The notes: generated by a model not told the origin, from the sequence alone. 64,000 nt of DNA from Strongylocentrotus purpuratus (GCF_000002235.5 NW_022145606.1:48668685-48732684), one strand, 5' to 3'. Positions 14,001 through 29,000 are shown, numbered from the stretch's first letter. A program made the numbers and translations.

Positions 14001-17000
14001 TTTGATATTGTCTACTTTAATTTCATTGAGAAATGTATGAACATCTACTCGAACTTACTGTAAATTCAAACGATCCAATGCTTTCGAATATGCTGGAGAT
14101 TCGACAAGTTCAACCAAGTCTTCTTCGTCCAAGCACTTCATCCCGGACAGATTTAGCCGCTGTAGGTTCTTGGTTTGTTCTCTGATCAGAAGAACCAGTC
14201 CTCTCATCGTCTCTCTCGATACACTCTTCTTCTCTGATGGGAGTGATGACGGTGCTGTAAGGTTGATGTGTGTGAGCTGCTGTCCTCCGGTCCGACGAAG
14301 ACAAGCCGTGATATGAGGTATGTCTCTCTCTGCATCATCGATAGTAATATCGATATCTCTCAAGCCAGGAAGCGATGAGAGCAGGCCTTCATTGCTTTGT
14401 GACGTCACTCTCTTAACTGATAGCCTTGTGACGGATGGAAGCTCAGGAGGTGATGGAGGGAAACTGAGAGAGGAGTCTGAGATGGTGAGATTGTTCAGTG
14501 AGGTGAAGGATCTGAGACAGGACCAAAACTTCTCGGTCATGTCGGTAGATAGCTGGCAGTCCTTGATATTCAACATGTCAATCTGTGATGACATACAGAA
14601 AGAACAAGTAGTCATTGTTACATCATTACATTAGAGAGCCACATGTAATTTCATTGATAGAGGCCAAATTTATCCGTAAAACCTATCATCACCCCTTATT
14701 ATTGAGTTCTTTTGAAACTTCATGTCAAGAGCAATTTTTTTAATCCAAATTGTTAAGGGCCTAAAAACTACAGTAGTAATACGTTTCATTAAAAAAAGAT
14801 ATTGATGGTTTTGAGAGGAAAGGAGAAAAAAATAAACAGCATTAACAAAAACTTCCTAGAATCTTAAAAATCATTTGAACTCATCGATCGACACGCGCTA
14901 AGAACTAAAATAATTTTCCTATCTTAATTAATTTCTTAGCTTTAATTTTCTTTCTAAATCGTTTGGCTTATTTCATCATTTTTTTAATTTTCAATAGAAA
15001 ATAGGCAAAATGTACAATATAAAAAGGAAACGATCCCTATTGTATACATTTTCAACTGTATTTAGTTGCTTCCCACATCTTTGTTAGAATTATAATTGTA
15101 TTATACTACGGGGCCTATAGCCAACAAGCTATGCTTTTAACTTAGACTCTTTAATATCCCCATTTTCAATGTTTAATTAATTCTTAATTAACAAATAACT
15201 ACAAGCAAACCAAAGTCATTTAATACATTTTATGTACTTATGTTTATTGCGAATAACTGTGTACTGTCAATGTATTTATATTTCTTACATAAACAAATCT
15301 GACAACGTATAATGTAAAGTGTGATATATGAATACATACCAAACTGAAGTAAATTCATTGTTTTAAAGAATAATATTTCTGATAAATCAACTCCCTATTC
15401 GGTAGAAAGTGTGAAATGCTTTCTTAAATATTAAGAAACGAATGAGGCGTATATATGGACACGTAAAATTAGAGCATACTTACATTTGATACATGTTTAG
15501 CGGAGTTTAGCGATCCAAAAAACCTATTTCATTTCAAAGAGGGTCGAAGATGTGGGGAGAAAGAAACAGCCAGTTTAAACATTTGTGAATAACAAGTTAC
15601 ATAATTGAACCGATTTACATATTTCAAAAGTCACACAATTTTCTTATTGGGCTTAAATCATTAATGATCAGTTGATCAAGTTATTTGTTTTTCTAAGAGA
15701 TTTTTCATATTATCCGCTTTAAAATCTTCTTCAAAACGTTGAGAATAATGGGTATTTATTAATGATGATGTTTTGTTCAGCCTTGCGACTGAAAGCAGGT
15801 TATTTTTATCCTCATATTGAAATAAATAAAAGAAAAGCAAAACCTTACATGACCTCTGTCTTAACATAACACCAGTAACTATCATCTTTAGTACCAGCGT
15901 GTCCACACACAAAATAATTTATCCCGAAACTCTATTACGAAACGTCGTATAAAGAATCATCGTATACATTCCAGGGTGTACACACACAAGAAACGTCGTA
16001 TAAAGAATCATCGTATAAATTCCAGGGTGTCTACACACACAAGAAAGTAATCACGAAACTCTACAACGAAAGTCGTATAGGTGCGCAGTTTGCTACTGCC
16101 GTCATGGAATGGAAGCGAAAATGAGAGGTCAGGTCTCCTTTCGCTCTAAGTCACGTTAAGCCCCGCCCGCGCATATTTTTTTACACAACTGTTTAGCCAT
16201 TTTCGCGAAAAGATTCCAAGAAGTGCTCTGGTGAAAGAGTATAAGTCGTCAGCACACTATGTGCAAGCACGTACACCCAGGGAAAGGAAGATGATAGAAA
16301 GGGGAGAACGAGGATAGTGGAGAGGATATGGAGAAGGAAAAACATTGAAATACATAAGGAAAGAGAAGAGGATAAGTCAAAGGAAGAACATAGAAATACG
16401 TAATTGAAGAGCTTCAAAGATTATAGATCTAGAAGACTAAGGAAAAACAGGGAAATACAGAGAAGTAGAAAGCTAGGAATATGACGAAGGAGAAAAGGTA
16501 AGATTGAAGGAGAACAAAGAAATACATAAAACAAAAGAGAAAAAGGATAGATTGAAGAAAAAAGAAGAAATACATGACAAAAGAGGAGAGGATAGATTGA
16601 AGGAGAACACAGAATTACCCAATGAAAGAGAAGAGAGGATAGATTTAACCCGAAACAAATAACGAGTATGAACACATGTACAGCTCCAGCAATCCAACAA
16701 AACTGCTAAGGGTAATGCTAGACTCTGTCTCTAGTCGTTTACACAGTATATTTGACTGAAGTGGCTAAACAGTTGTGTAAAAAAAATATGCGCGCCCCGC
16801 CCAGTTATACCGCTCTAGCTCGACTAGTTATACAAGTTACGTCCACACACAACCCATTCCGTGATTAGGCTAGCCTTTAAACAAGGCCACATGCCTGATA
16901 GACGCCGAGCGACTAAAAAGAGACTAATCGCGAAAACCTGAATGAACGCCAGTGCGAATTCGGTCGCGCGTTCACTCCGGGTATCTAGACTCATCTCAGC

Positions 17001-20000
17001 CGCTTAGCCAGAGTTAACGAGGCCTTGTCAAAAGGCTATGATTAGGCGTGATTAGGCGTGATATAGTTATACGTCGTATAACGAAACGCAGGTTTTTACA
17101 TCGTTTCGTTATACGACGTTTCGTTATACGACGTATAGTTAGTAAGCGTCCACACACACAATTTCATCATATAACTATCGCGAAACAGTATAACTATCCC
17201 GAAACGGTATAACTAATCACGGCTAATCACGAAAAATGTTGTGTGTGGACACGGGGAATGACTCCTTTATCCAAGTAAAATCGGCTTGAGGTGGATACTT
17301 TCGTAATAAATTGACTGGTTTAACACATCAGCCTAGCCAATGAAATAAAAGGCCCATTTCAATGCCGAATGAGGGGAAAAAAATAAGGGGGGGGGGGTAA
17401 ACAAACTTTCAATCAATTTAACTTGACATAATAGTTACTCACTGTTCAAAATACAGACTAGCTGACATTAAACGCGTTGAAGACTGGACAAGATCAATCA
17501 CTGCATCCTGGAGTCCGAAAACAACTCCGGACAATATCGCCTGACATTCTGTGATAAGAAGACCCATTCCTCTCATCCTCATTCTCGACATACTTGATAC
17601 GTTCTCCTCTGATTGGAGAGAAGAAAGATCGATGCGTGTGAGATCCTGTCCTGTCAGATGTCGACGTAGAGTAGTCTCGATCTGAGATATGTCTTCTGTC
17701 CTTGCATCTCCGATAGTGATATCGATCTCTTCCAAGCCATGAAGCGATGAGAGCAGACCTTCATAGCTTTGTGACGTCACTCTCTCGGCTGATAGCTTTG
17801 TGACGGATGGAAGCTCAGGAGGAGATGGAGGGAAACTGAGAGAGGAGTCTGAGATGGTGAGATGGTTCAGTGAGGTGAAGGATTTGAAGCAGGACAACAA
17901 CTTTTCTGTCATCTCAGTAGATAGCTGGCATTGCTCTATCTGAAGCCTAGTATTCTGCAATTAAATGCAAACAGACAAACTTGTCACTTTTATATACATC
18001 GATTCAAATATTGAGAATAAACGTGTGGACATATAGAATTCCACGTCAGTGATGCTGAAAATACAAGTATTAATTTCATATTCCGAGAATTAATTGAGTT
18101 GTTTCAACAACAACAAATGCAATTGTTTTGCAATTCCCTTTAATAGTAAAATTCAGAGGACTACCCTCTGTTAAATATTTTAATACGAAATGCATGCACC
18201 CGTATAGCAAAATTCACTCACCTGGACGGTGTTTTTTCTGTTTAGAGAACCACCTCCACTCCTATAAAGAATATTTGAAAAGCAATGAGGGAAAGAACGT
18301 GATTCAAGGAAACGATATTAAACAATGCAAGTAAATAGGCCATTTTCGTAATGTAACCAAATTTAATGCATAAGTGTTTGTGAAGTGCCTCAATACAAAG
18401 TATTTCATTCACCTGATAGAAATAATAGTATTTCAATATATTAAGCGTTACTAGGTAGGTCAAGCCATAATGTTTGTCCTACCTGACAACAACTAATGTA
18501 TGCAGTTTAAATTATGTATATTGAAATACTATTATTCTTATCAGGTGAATGAAATTATTTGTATTGAGGCACTTATATAGAAAAAGCTCTCGAACAAGCA
18601 ACTGAAAAGATAATCAACCTTGAAAAGGAGATTAAAGAACACGAACAGTACAGCCGCCGTAACTCACTCAGAATCTACGGTGTTGATGAATCGTCAAGTG
18701 AATGCACGGATGATATAGTCATCGATATCGTCACCAAGACATTGGACTGCCCCCTGACGCATGAAGACATCGATAGGTCCCACAGAGTTGGTAAGAGAAG
18801 GAACGAACACGACACCATAGGATCACACAACATCAACGGCACATACAACAAAGGCAAATGTGCCCATGACATCGAAGGCGCACACAACATCAAGGGCGCA
18901 CAGGACAACAAGGGTGCCAAACCAAGATCTATACTTGTCAAGTTCTGTTCCTACAGGAAAAGGAGTGAGATCATGCTCGTGAAAAAGAAATTGAAAGGTT
19001 CAGGAATTACAATCGCAGAAGATCTGGTTGGTGAAAAGTTCAAACTTCTAATGACAGCTAGAAAAAATCCAGTGGTGGAAAACACCTGGTCCCAGGACGG
19101 AAGAATATTTGCAACCATTAAGACAAACAGTGCCAAACCCATGAAAAAACTCATAACCTCAACAAGTCAACTTGACAACTTAAACTTGGAGTAGGTGCTG
19201 TGAACACTTTGCTATTTAAGATGCCTCATATAATTCCTTACATTTTTCTTTTTTTAATGCAAGACAAACTGTTGTTTTTTCTAATATGATGTACTTAGAT
19301 GTGGGATATTTGTTTAGATATTTCTCTCTCAAAATGCATGTAGGTTATTTAAGGGTGGATTTTTATTGTAGGATAGTCTACTATGACCGATATGTAAATG
19401 ACCTGCACCCAGATGGTGGATGATTTTAAATGTAATTGTCAAGGAGATGCTGGTATATGTTGCACATGCTGTTTAAAATGTCATACAAGTAATTGTGAAA
19501 TAGTTTTATTGGCAGGTAAAATTAATTCAAGTAATCCTGATTGGATATGTTGTTTCTGTCTACGTGAAATTTTCCCTTTTAATCACATTACTGATGGTGT
19601 TGAATTTAAAGAGAATGTGCTTCCTGTTAGTCACGAGTTTAACAAAGTTGAAATAATTTCACACATTGCCCAATCTTTAAATATAACCGAAGAAGATACC
19701 AACAATGAACGGGATCCAGATTTAAATTTTCCGCAACTATGTCAGGAATGTCAGTATATACTTCCAAAAGATTTTACTCATAAGTATTATAAAGATGATC
19801 GTCAAGATTTTAGCTTGCTTCACATCAACTGTCGAAGCTTAAATAAAAACTCATGTGATGTTGAACAATTATTTAATTCTTTAAATTACCCTTTTTCTGT
19901 GGTTGGGTTAACTGAAACGTGGATATCAGACCATAGTCTACCTGTATTTAGTATTCAAGGTTATGAATTTATACATTTAGACCGAAAAACATGTCGGGGA

Positions 20001-23000
20001 GGGGGATTAGGTTTTCTTGTCTCTAGTACTCTAACATATTTAATACGAAATGATTTAAATGTTATAACATCTACTCAAGAGTGTTTTGCAATTGAAATCA
20101 CAGTGTCTTGTGGAAAAAATATTGTAATATTGGTTATATATAGGCCAACAAGCTCAAGTGTAGTTGACTTTAATACCTATTTTGATGATATTTTACAATG
20201 TTTAACTAAAGAGAATAAGCATCTATATATAATGGGTGACTTCAATTTAGACCTCCTGAAGTCCTCTAGTAATACAAGGATTAATACTTTTTTGAACAAC
20301 GTATATGCTAATGGTTTAACACCTATGATCAACAAACCAACCAGACTTACAAAAACTACTGCATCACTTATAGACAATATTTTTTATTAATTCTTATACT
20401 TCAAATGTAAATGCTGGTATCATATACTCTGATGTATCAGACCACTTGCCAGTTGTTGTAGTACTAAATAGTGCTCAAAGATGTTATGAGTACATGTATG
20501 ATAAGGGGAAAAAACAAGACAAATCAATGATAACACAAAGAAGTCATTTTTCTGCAAGTTATCTTCTGAAGAATGGACAGATGTTTATAGAAGTAAAGAT
20601 CCCAATGTTGCCTATGATTTTTTTTTCTCCAACTTTCAAAGGCATTATAATGAATCTTTCACTTTTGTTAGGAGTAATAAGAAAAATAAAAACAAAAAGT
20701 TATGGGTATCATTAAAATTGTTGACAAAAATAAGATTGAAGAACAAACTTTATAAAAGGTTTTGTTGTAATCCTACATATGAAAATGAAGAAAAATAAAA
20801 GAAGATTAGAAACAAACTGTCATCTGAATTGAGAAAGGCAAAAAAAAATGTATTTTTATCAAAGGTTTAATGATTGTAGAACTGACCTCAAGAAAACATG
20901 GCGATTGATTAATAGTATATTTAAAAAACGAAAACCCATCTTACCACAACGCTTTATACACGAAGGAAGAACACTAAATGATCCGCAATTGATATCCAGT
21001 GTTTTTAACGATTATTTTAACAATATTGGACCAAAACTAGCTTCTTCCATTGATGCAACTACTTGTAAAGATTTAAATTTCTCCTCTTTTATGATACCTC
21101 CGATAAAGGAAAGTTTATTTCTGAAACCTATTAATGAAGACGAAATTTTGAAAATAATGTACTCATTTAAAAATGGAAAGTCGTGTGGATGGGATGATAT
21201 TATTCCAGTTAAGTATGTCAGATATGTTATTACAAAACCTTTAGCTTATGTTTTTAATCTCTCTCTTCAAATGGGAATAGTACCCTCACAACTAAAAGTA
21301 TCCAAAATTATCCCAATCTTTAAAAAGGGGGATAAACACACTATTGGTAATTATCGTCCTATATCACTTCTGACATGCTTCTCAAAAATCATGGAGAGAT
21401 TAGTCTATGATCGTATATACAATTGTGTATCTAAACACCATATAGTACATGATAATCAATTTGGATTTCGAACCCATTACTCTACTGACCATGCTCTAAT
21501 ATCTGTTCATGATATCATTGTTAATGCCTTGTATTCAAAACAGTTTATATTTGGTGTCTTTATGGACCTGAGTAAGGCGTTTGATACCATTGATTTTTCC
21601 ATTCTCTTTAAGAAATTAGTTAATTATGGAATCAGAGGTATTGCATTGAATTGGATTAAGAGTTATTTTTCACAAAGGTACCAATTTACTGAATAAAATG
21701 GATATAGTTCTACCAAATTACTGATTAAATCTGGAATTCCTCAAGGGTCAAATTTAGCCCCCCCCCCCCTATTTTTCCTTTTATATATAAATGACATATG
21801 CAACTCCTCTCATTCCTTAAAATTTGTACAATTTGCTGATGACACTTCTTTGTTCTTAATCCATAATAACTTATACTCACTGATAGACCAGTTTAATGAA
21901 CACATGAATAATGTATCTCTGTGGTTAAAGGTAAATAAACTATCGCTTAATTTAGACAAAACCAAATGTATTCTTTTTAGAACAGCTCAGTGCAACAAAA
22001 AAGAATTGAAAAATCAAGTTCCACCATTATATATTGATCAAACAATAATTGAAAAAGTCTCAAATATTCAATTTTTAGGTATTCTCATAGATGAAACATT
22101 GTCTTGGAAATCCCATATTGCCATGATCTCTACAAAGATTAGTAAAACTACAGGATTATTGTCAAAGCTGAAGTATTATTTACCAGGAAATGTATTGTTT
22201 ATGATTTATAATTCACTCATTCTCTCCTATTTGTTATATGGTAACATCGTGTGGGCAAATACAAGTCATTCTAAGTTGAAACCCTTATTTTTTACTTCAG
22301 AAGCGTTGTCTACGATATTGTACAAACTCTCATTATTTGGCCCATTCTAAACCTTTATTTAGACAGTTAAATACCCTCAATATTTATAGCCTAAATAAAT
22401 ATCAAAATGCTGTGTTTGTATTCAAATGTATTAAAGGTAATGCACCATCATCCTTTGCCACTATGTTCCAAACTAACTCTAAAATTCATAAATATAATAC
22501 TCGAAATAGTCTAAAGTTACACATTTGGAATATTGATAAACAGTACATGCAACAATCGGTAAGGTATACAGGGCCCATAGTATGGAATTCTCTTCCATCC
22601 TATCTCACTCAATATGTTTACTTAAACTCATTCAAGAAAAATCTTAAAATATATCTATTATCCCTATAATTTGTTTTAGTTTAACACCTATTTTAAAATA
22701 AAATATAATTTGTAAATAACCATAAGAGAGAAAGAAGGGGGAGGGGGAGGTGGTGGCGGGGGGGGGGGGGGGGTGGGAGGGAGGGAGGGAGGGGGGGTAG
22801 AACAAATACATGCACAATACTCATTATTATGTTATTATATCTGTGTAATTATTTTATTCATTTGGACGCCTGAATCAACAAACTAACATAAGCTTCCTAC
22901 AGGTGCTTCCTTTTCCTTTTACTCATTTTCATAGTTTGTTTAAATTAATTTAATTTAATGCTCATGATTTGTATATTTTAAACTGTCTGTACTTTATCAC

Positions 23001-26000
23001 ATGTATATATTTGTATGTTTTTTAACGGAAATAAAGTCTTTTGAATTAAAAAAAAAAACTTCACAAAGACGTATGCATTAAATTTGGTTACAAAACGAAA
23101 ATGGCCTATTCTGCATCCGCTCTTTGCAAAGGTAAATGAAGGCAACATTACTAACATTAACAATAATGATGTTAACCATATTATAATAATGGTAATATTA
23201 ATCACAAATAAAAATAATGATAATGATATCAATAATAATGAGAAAATCCATTAAATACCATTTAAATACATTATTTGGTGTTCATGCCATCTTAAAATTA
23301 AAAAAGAAACGGCATAAACACAAAAATCTGTAGTGACCAAAGTTCGCGGAGATTTTTGAAAATATTAGAAAATGTGATATTTGATCCATGATTTCTCATA
23401 TTCTACACAAATTTATTTATTTCAATTATTAGCAAATGCCGTACGTCAAGGTTTTTAAGTACAAATTGGTGTAGATCCTACCTACAATCAATTATGGTGA
23501 AAGGATTCCGGAGATATCGCGATCTAAAATTCGATGTCGGATTGGCGTGCGCGCTGTAACTCACGAAAAGTCATAAAAACAACGAGACCTTACTTCGTGC
23601 ACGGAGGTTTACATCTGATTTATCGAAAAATTCAATCGATCAAATGTAAGATAATTGGATATTTTGGAAGGAAAATATCATACTATCAGTTACTACCAGG
23701 GGCGGTGATGTTTAGGGGGAGATCCCAAATATTCTACTTAATAAAGACTGCAACACTCTTTCTTTGTTTAATATTGTTAGGCTCTGGAGGGCCCAAAAGT
23801 GCAGCTTTTAGACTAATAAAAATGCGAACAGCTTCTAGCTCGGTCTCTACACTCCCTCGGACAATATCCTTCAAAATGTACAAGTAAATATTGTATAACA
23901 TCTTTATTTGTTGGTATCACGTAAGCACAGTTTACACTGTATGTTTACAAGATTAAGAGGTATAGAAATAGATCAGTGTTAAAAAAATGAATATTCCGCT
24001 CGCTCTTTTTATTAAGTTTTTAAGGAGTCCCTTCCAGCCTGGTTATAAAAAAATTGTCGCCTAACTTCCTAAAGGGAAATGGTGTACATCTTTCTAAAAA
24101 TAGTATTATTAAGTCAAACTCAAGGTCCTTCATTACGTCATACATGACTAATTAAAGTTTACTAAAGATTCACCTACTAAATATTTACAACCCTTCGGAC
24201 TGCACACTAATTACCGGCAATGTAAAAGTGAAGTGTGAAAAAAAAATCTTGCTTGTTTGTATAGGTCTAATATAGTTGTGCTAAGGAATGTAATGTTGTA
24301 ATACAAACAAAATTAAAAACATGTGAAAGTGTAAGGGGGTAGGCCTAGATCTAGGCCTACTAGTACTTGTAGTCACTACCGTTACCTTCGCTCCTCTAGC
24401 TTGCATGTTGACTAGACTCTACGGCCCGAATTCACAAAGCAAGGTTTGAGCTCACACCAAGGTTTGAGCTCAAATTCCGTTTTGTTTCGCCAACCCTCTT
24501 TTTTTCTTTACAAACCAGGTTTGTAAAAAACGCGTAAAACGCGTCAAATCACGTACGAAACACAAGGTTTGTCGACAAACCTCCTTTGTGAACTCGGGCC
24601 TATTAGTCTAGATCTATGCTTTCTCGACCCTCTCACTTTGTCGCCCCGGTTATGAAAATAAATCACCGCCCCTGGTTGGTACCACATTGTATTTACAATT
24701 TGAAAGACATTTGCTCTCAAAATAAAGATTTACAGACCCTTGTAGGAAAGTTCATATGTACTAATTTCACCTCCAATTCCATAATAAATTTCGTCCCTCG
24801 GTAATTTTATGTTTCTCTTTCCATTAGTGATATCAGACTTTCGAAATCTTACCGATTTGTTGAGATAGTGAACTATGGTCACACCACTATACATGAATAA
24901 AGATCTAGACCTAGACTAGATCTAGATCGAGATCTACCTAGTAGACCTAGATGTAGTACACCTAGATATAGTAGTACTAGGTCTAGTAGTAGTAGGCACT
25001 AGGCTACCTACCCCGAATTCAAGTACGTTAGTTGTTTAGTCTTGACAAACAGGTCCACCAAGGCTTCTTCGTCTCTGCCCCTCAACCCGGACACATGCAG
25101 CCGCTGTGTTTTTTTGGTTTGGTCTTCAAATAGAAGACTAAGTCCTCCAATTGTCTCTCCTGATTCAATCTTCCTGTCTGCAGTAAGTGCTGGCAAGGCG
25201 TGTAGTCTGATATGAACAAAGAACTGTTCATCCATGATGATAGCCTTAGTCTGATTCATAGGCCTGGATGCGGTGGTGATCTGAAAAGTGTTGCTCGTCT
25301 CTGTAACATCGATAGAGACATCGATATCTCTCACTCCAGATATCGATGAGAGCACTCCTTTGTAGCTTTGTGACGTCACTCTCTTAGCTGATAGCTTTGT
25401 AACGGATGGAAGCTCAGGAGGAGATGGAGGGAAACTGAGAGAGGAGTCTGAGATGGTGAGATGGTTCAGTGAGGTGAAGGATTTGAAGCAGGACCACAAC
25501 TTTTCTGTCATCTCAATAGATAGCTGGCATTGCTCTATCTGAAGCCTAGTATTCTGCAATTAAATGCAAACAGACAAACTTGTCACTTTTATATACATCG
25601 ATTCAAATATTGAGAATAAACGTGTGGACATATAGAATTCCACGTCAGTGATGCTGAAAATACAAGTATTAATTTCATATTCCGAGAATTAATTGAGTTG
25701 TTTCAACAACAACAAATGCAATTGTTTTGCAATTCCCTTTAATAGTAAAATTCAGAGGACTACCCTCTGTTAAATATTTTAATACGAAATGCATGCACCC
25801 GTATAGCAAAATTCACTCACCTGGACGGTGTTTTTTCTGTTTAGAGAACCACCTCCACTCCTATAAAGAATATTTGAAAAGCAATGAGGGAAAGAACGTG
25901 ATTCAAGGAAACGATATTAAACAATGCAAGTAAATAGGCCATTTTCGTAATGTAACCAAATTTAATGCATAAGTGTTTGTGAAGTGCCTCAATACAAAGT

Positions 26001-29000
26001 ATTTCATTCACCTGATAGAAATAATAGTATTTCAATATATTAAGCGTTAATAGGTAGGTAGGTCAAGCCATAATGTTTGCCCTACCTGACAACAACTAAT
26101 GTATGCAGTTCAGATTCTTTCTATTGAAATACTATTATTCTTATCAGGTAAATGAAATTATTTGTATTGAGGCACTTCACAAAAACGTATGCATTAAATT
26201 TGGTTACATTACGAAACTGGCCTATTCTGCATCCCCTCTTTACAAAGGTGAATGAAAGCAACATTACTAACATTAACAATAATGATGTTAACCGTATTAT
26301 AATAATGGTAATAATAATCACAAATAAAATCATGATAATGATATCAATAATAATGAGAAAATCCATTAAATACCATTTAAATACATTATTTGGTGTTCAT
26401 GCCATCTTAAAATTAAAACAAACCGACATAAACACAAAAATCTGTAGTGACCAAAGTTCGCGGAGATTTTTGAAAATATTAGAAAATGTGATATTCGATC
26501 CATGATTTCTCATATTCTACACAAATTTATTTATTTCAATTATTAGCAAATGCTGGACGTCAAAGTTTTTAACTACAAATTGGTGTAGATCCTACCTACA
26601 ATCAATTATGGTCAAAGGATTCCGGAGATATCGCGATCTAAAATTCGATGTCGGATTGGCGTGCGCGCTGTAACTCACGAAAAGTCATAAAAACAACGAG
26701 ACCTTACTTCGTGCACGGAGGTTTACATCTGATTTATCGAAAAATTCAATCGATCAAATGTAAGATAATTGGATATTTTGGAAGGAAAATATCATACAAT
26801 CAGTTACTACCAGGGGCGGTGATGTTTAGGGGGAGATCCCAAATATTCTACTTAATAAAGACTGCAACACTCTTTCTTTGTTTAATACTGTTAGGCTCTG
26901 GAGGGCCCAAGAGTGCAGCTTTTAGACTAATAAAAATGCGAACAGCTTCTAGCTCGTTCTCTACACTCCCTCAGACAATATCCTTTAGAATGTACAAGTA
27001 AATATTGTATCTGTATTTCGTTGGTATCACGTAAGCACAGTGTACACTGTATGTTTTCAAGATTAAGAGGTATAGAAATAGATCAGTGTCAAAAAATGAA
27101 TATTCCGCTCGCTCTTTTTATTAAGTTTTAAGGAGTCCCTACCAGCCTGGTTATATAAATATTGTCGCCTAACTTCCTAAAGGGAAATGGTGTACATCTT
27201 TCTAAAAATAGTATTATTAAGTCAAAATCAAGGTCCTTCATTACGTCATACATGAATAATTAAAGTTTACTAAAGATTCACCTACTAAATATTTACAACC
27301 CTTCGGACTGCACACTAATTACCGGCAATGTAAAAGTGAAGTGTGAAAAAAAAAATCTTGCTTGTTTGTATAGGTCTAATATAGTTTTGCTAAGGAATGT
27401 AATGTTGTAAAACAAAAAAAAATTCAAAAACATGTGAAAGTGTAAGGGGGTAGGCCTAGATCTAGGCCTACTAGTACTAGTAGTCACTACCGTTACCTTC
27501 GCTCCTCTAGCTTGTTGACTAGGCTCTACGGCCCGAATTCACAAAGCAAGGTCTGAGCTCAGACCAAGGTTTGAGCTCAAACCCCGTTTTGTTTCGCCAA
27601 ACCTCCTTTTGTTCTTTAAAAACCAGGTTTGTAAAAAACGCGTAAAACGCGTCAAATCACGTACGAAACACAAGGTTTGTCGACAAACCTTCGGGCCTAT
27701 TAGTCTAGATCTATGCTTCCTCGACCCTCTCACTTTGTCGCCCCGGTTATGAAAATAAATCACCGCCCCTGGTTGGAACCACTTTTTATTTACAATTTGA
27801 AAGACATTTGCTCTCAAAATAAAGATTTACAGACCCTCGTAGACAAGTTCATATTTACTCACTTCACCTCCAATTCCATAACAAATTTCGTCTCTCGGTA
27901 ATTTTAGGTTTCTCTTTCCATTAGTGATATCAGACTTTCGGAATCTTACCGATTTGTTGAGATAGTGAACTATGGTCACACCACCATACATGAATAAAGA
28001 TCTAGACCTAGACTAGATCTAGATCGAGATCTACCTAGTAGACCTAGATGCAGTAGACCTAGATCTAGTAGTACTAGGTCTAGTAGTAGTAGGCACTAGG
28101 CTACCTACCCCAAATTCAAGTACGTTAGTTGTTTAGTCTTGACAAACAGGTCCACCAAGGCTTCTTCGTCTCTGCCCCTCACCCCGGACACATGCAGCCG
28201 CTGTGTTTTTTTGGTTTGGTCTTCAAATAGAAGACTAAGTCCTCCAATTGTCTCTCCTGATTCAATCTTCCTGTCTGCGGTAAGTGCTGGCAAGGCGTGT
28301 AGTCTGATATGAACAAAGAACTGTTCATCCATGATGATAGCCTTAGTCTGATTCATAGGCCTGGATGCGGTGGTGATCTGAAAAGTGTTGCTCGTCTCTG
28401 TAACATCGATAGAGACATCGATATCTCTCACTCCAGATATCGATGAGAGCACTCCTTTGTAGCTTTGTGACGTCACTCTCTTAGCTGATAGCTTTGTAAC
28501 GGATGGAAGCTCAGGAGGAGATGGAGGGAAACTGAGAGAGGAGTCTGAGATGGTGAGATGGTTCAGTGAGGTGAAGGATTTGAAGCAGGACCACAACTTT
28601 TCTGTCATCTCAATAGATAGCTGGCATTGCTCTATCTGAAGCCTAGTATTCTGCAATTAAATGCAAACAGACAAACTTGTCACTTTTATATACATCGATT
28701 CAAATATTGAGAATAAACGTGTGGACATATAGAATTCCACGTCAGTGATGCTGAAAATACAAGTATTAATTTCATATTCCGAGAATTAATTGAGTTCTTT
28801 CAACAACAAAAAATGCAATTGTTTTGCAATTCCCTTTAATAGTAAAATTCAGAGGACTACCCTTTGTTAAATATTTTAATACGAAATGCATGCACCCGTA
28901 TAGCAAAATTCACTCACCTGGACGGTGTTCTTTCTGATTACAGAACCACCTCCACTCCTATAAAGAATATTTGAAAAGCAATGAGGGAAAGAACGTGATT

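Larger units (their letters stand above)
18575..23057 (+). mobile_element. 5'-truncated LINE (CR1/L2-like) inserted in the B-to-A intron
   Basis: The insertion is directly visible. The sister unit reads GAGGCACTTCACAAAAACG at about 26169; here GAGGCACTT is followed by the element, and ACTTCACAAAGACG resumes at 23058. This gives an ACTT target duplication (18571-18574 and 23058-23061). The 3' end has AATAAAGTCTTTTGAATT and a short poly-A. It is antisense to the NLR gene. Its ORF1 lacks the start and its ORF2 is broken, so it is inactive. It must postdate the A/B unit duplication. Confidence 0.92.
18338..23107. mobile_element. Foldback MITE (copy 1), split by a LINE
   Basis: The left arm begins AGGCCATTTTCGTAATGTAA (18338) and the right arm ends with its inverse at 23107. 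The arms are about 105 bp each and also contain GAAGTGCCTCAATACAAA and ATAATAGTATTTCAATATA. The LINE at 18575-23057 sits inside the right arm. The uninterrupted sister copy is at 25936-26223. Confidence 0.8.

Noticed and set aside
15676..15912. Minus-strand 78-residue frame
   Set aside because: It overlaps the edge of the outer transposon, has no domain and no splice or homology support.
18128..18334. Plus-strand 68-residue frame repeated identically at 25727-25933
   Set aside because: Identity reflects the segmental duplication of intron plus mini-exon; the frame is antisense to the NLR mini-exon and is not kept in units C and D.
23534..23887. Plus-strand 117-residue frame repeated at 26648-27001
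   Set aside because: It is shared only because the intron is duplicated; it is broken in units C and D and has no recognisable domain.
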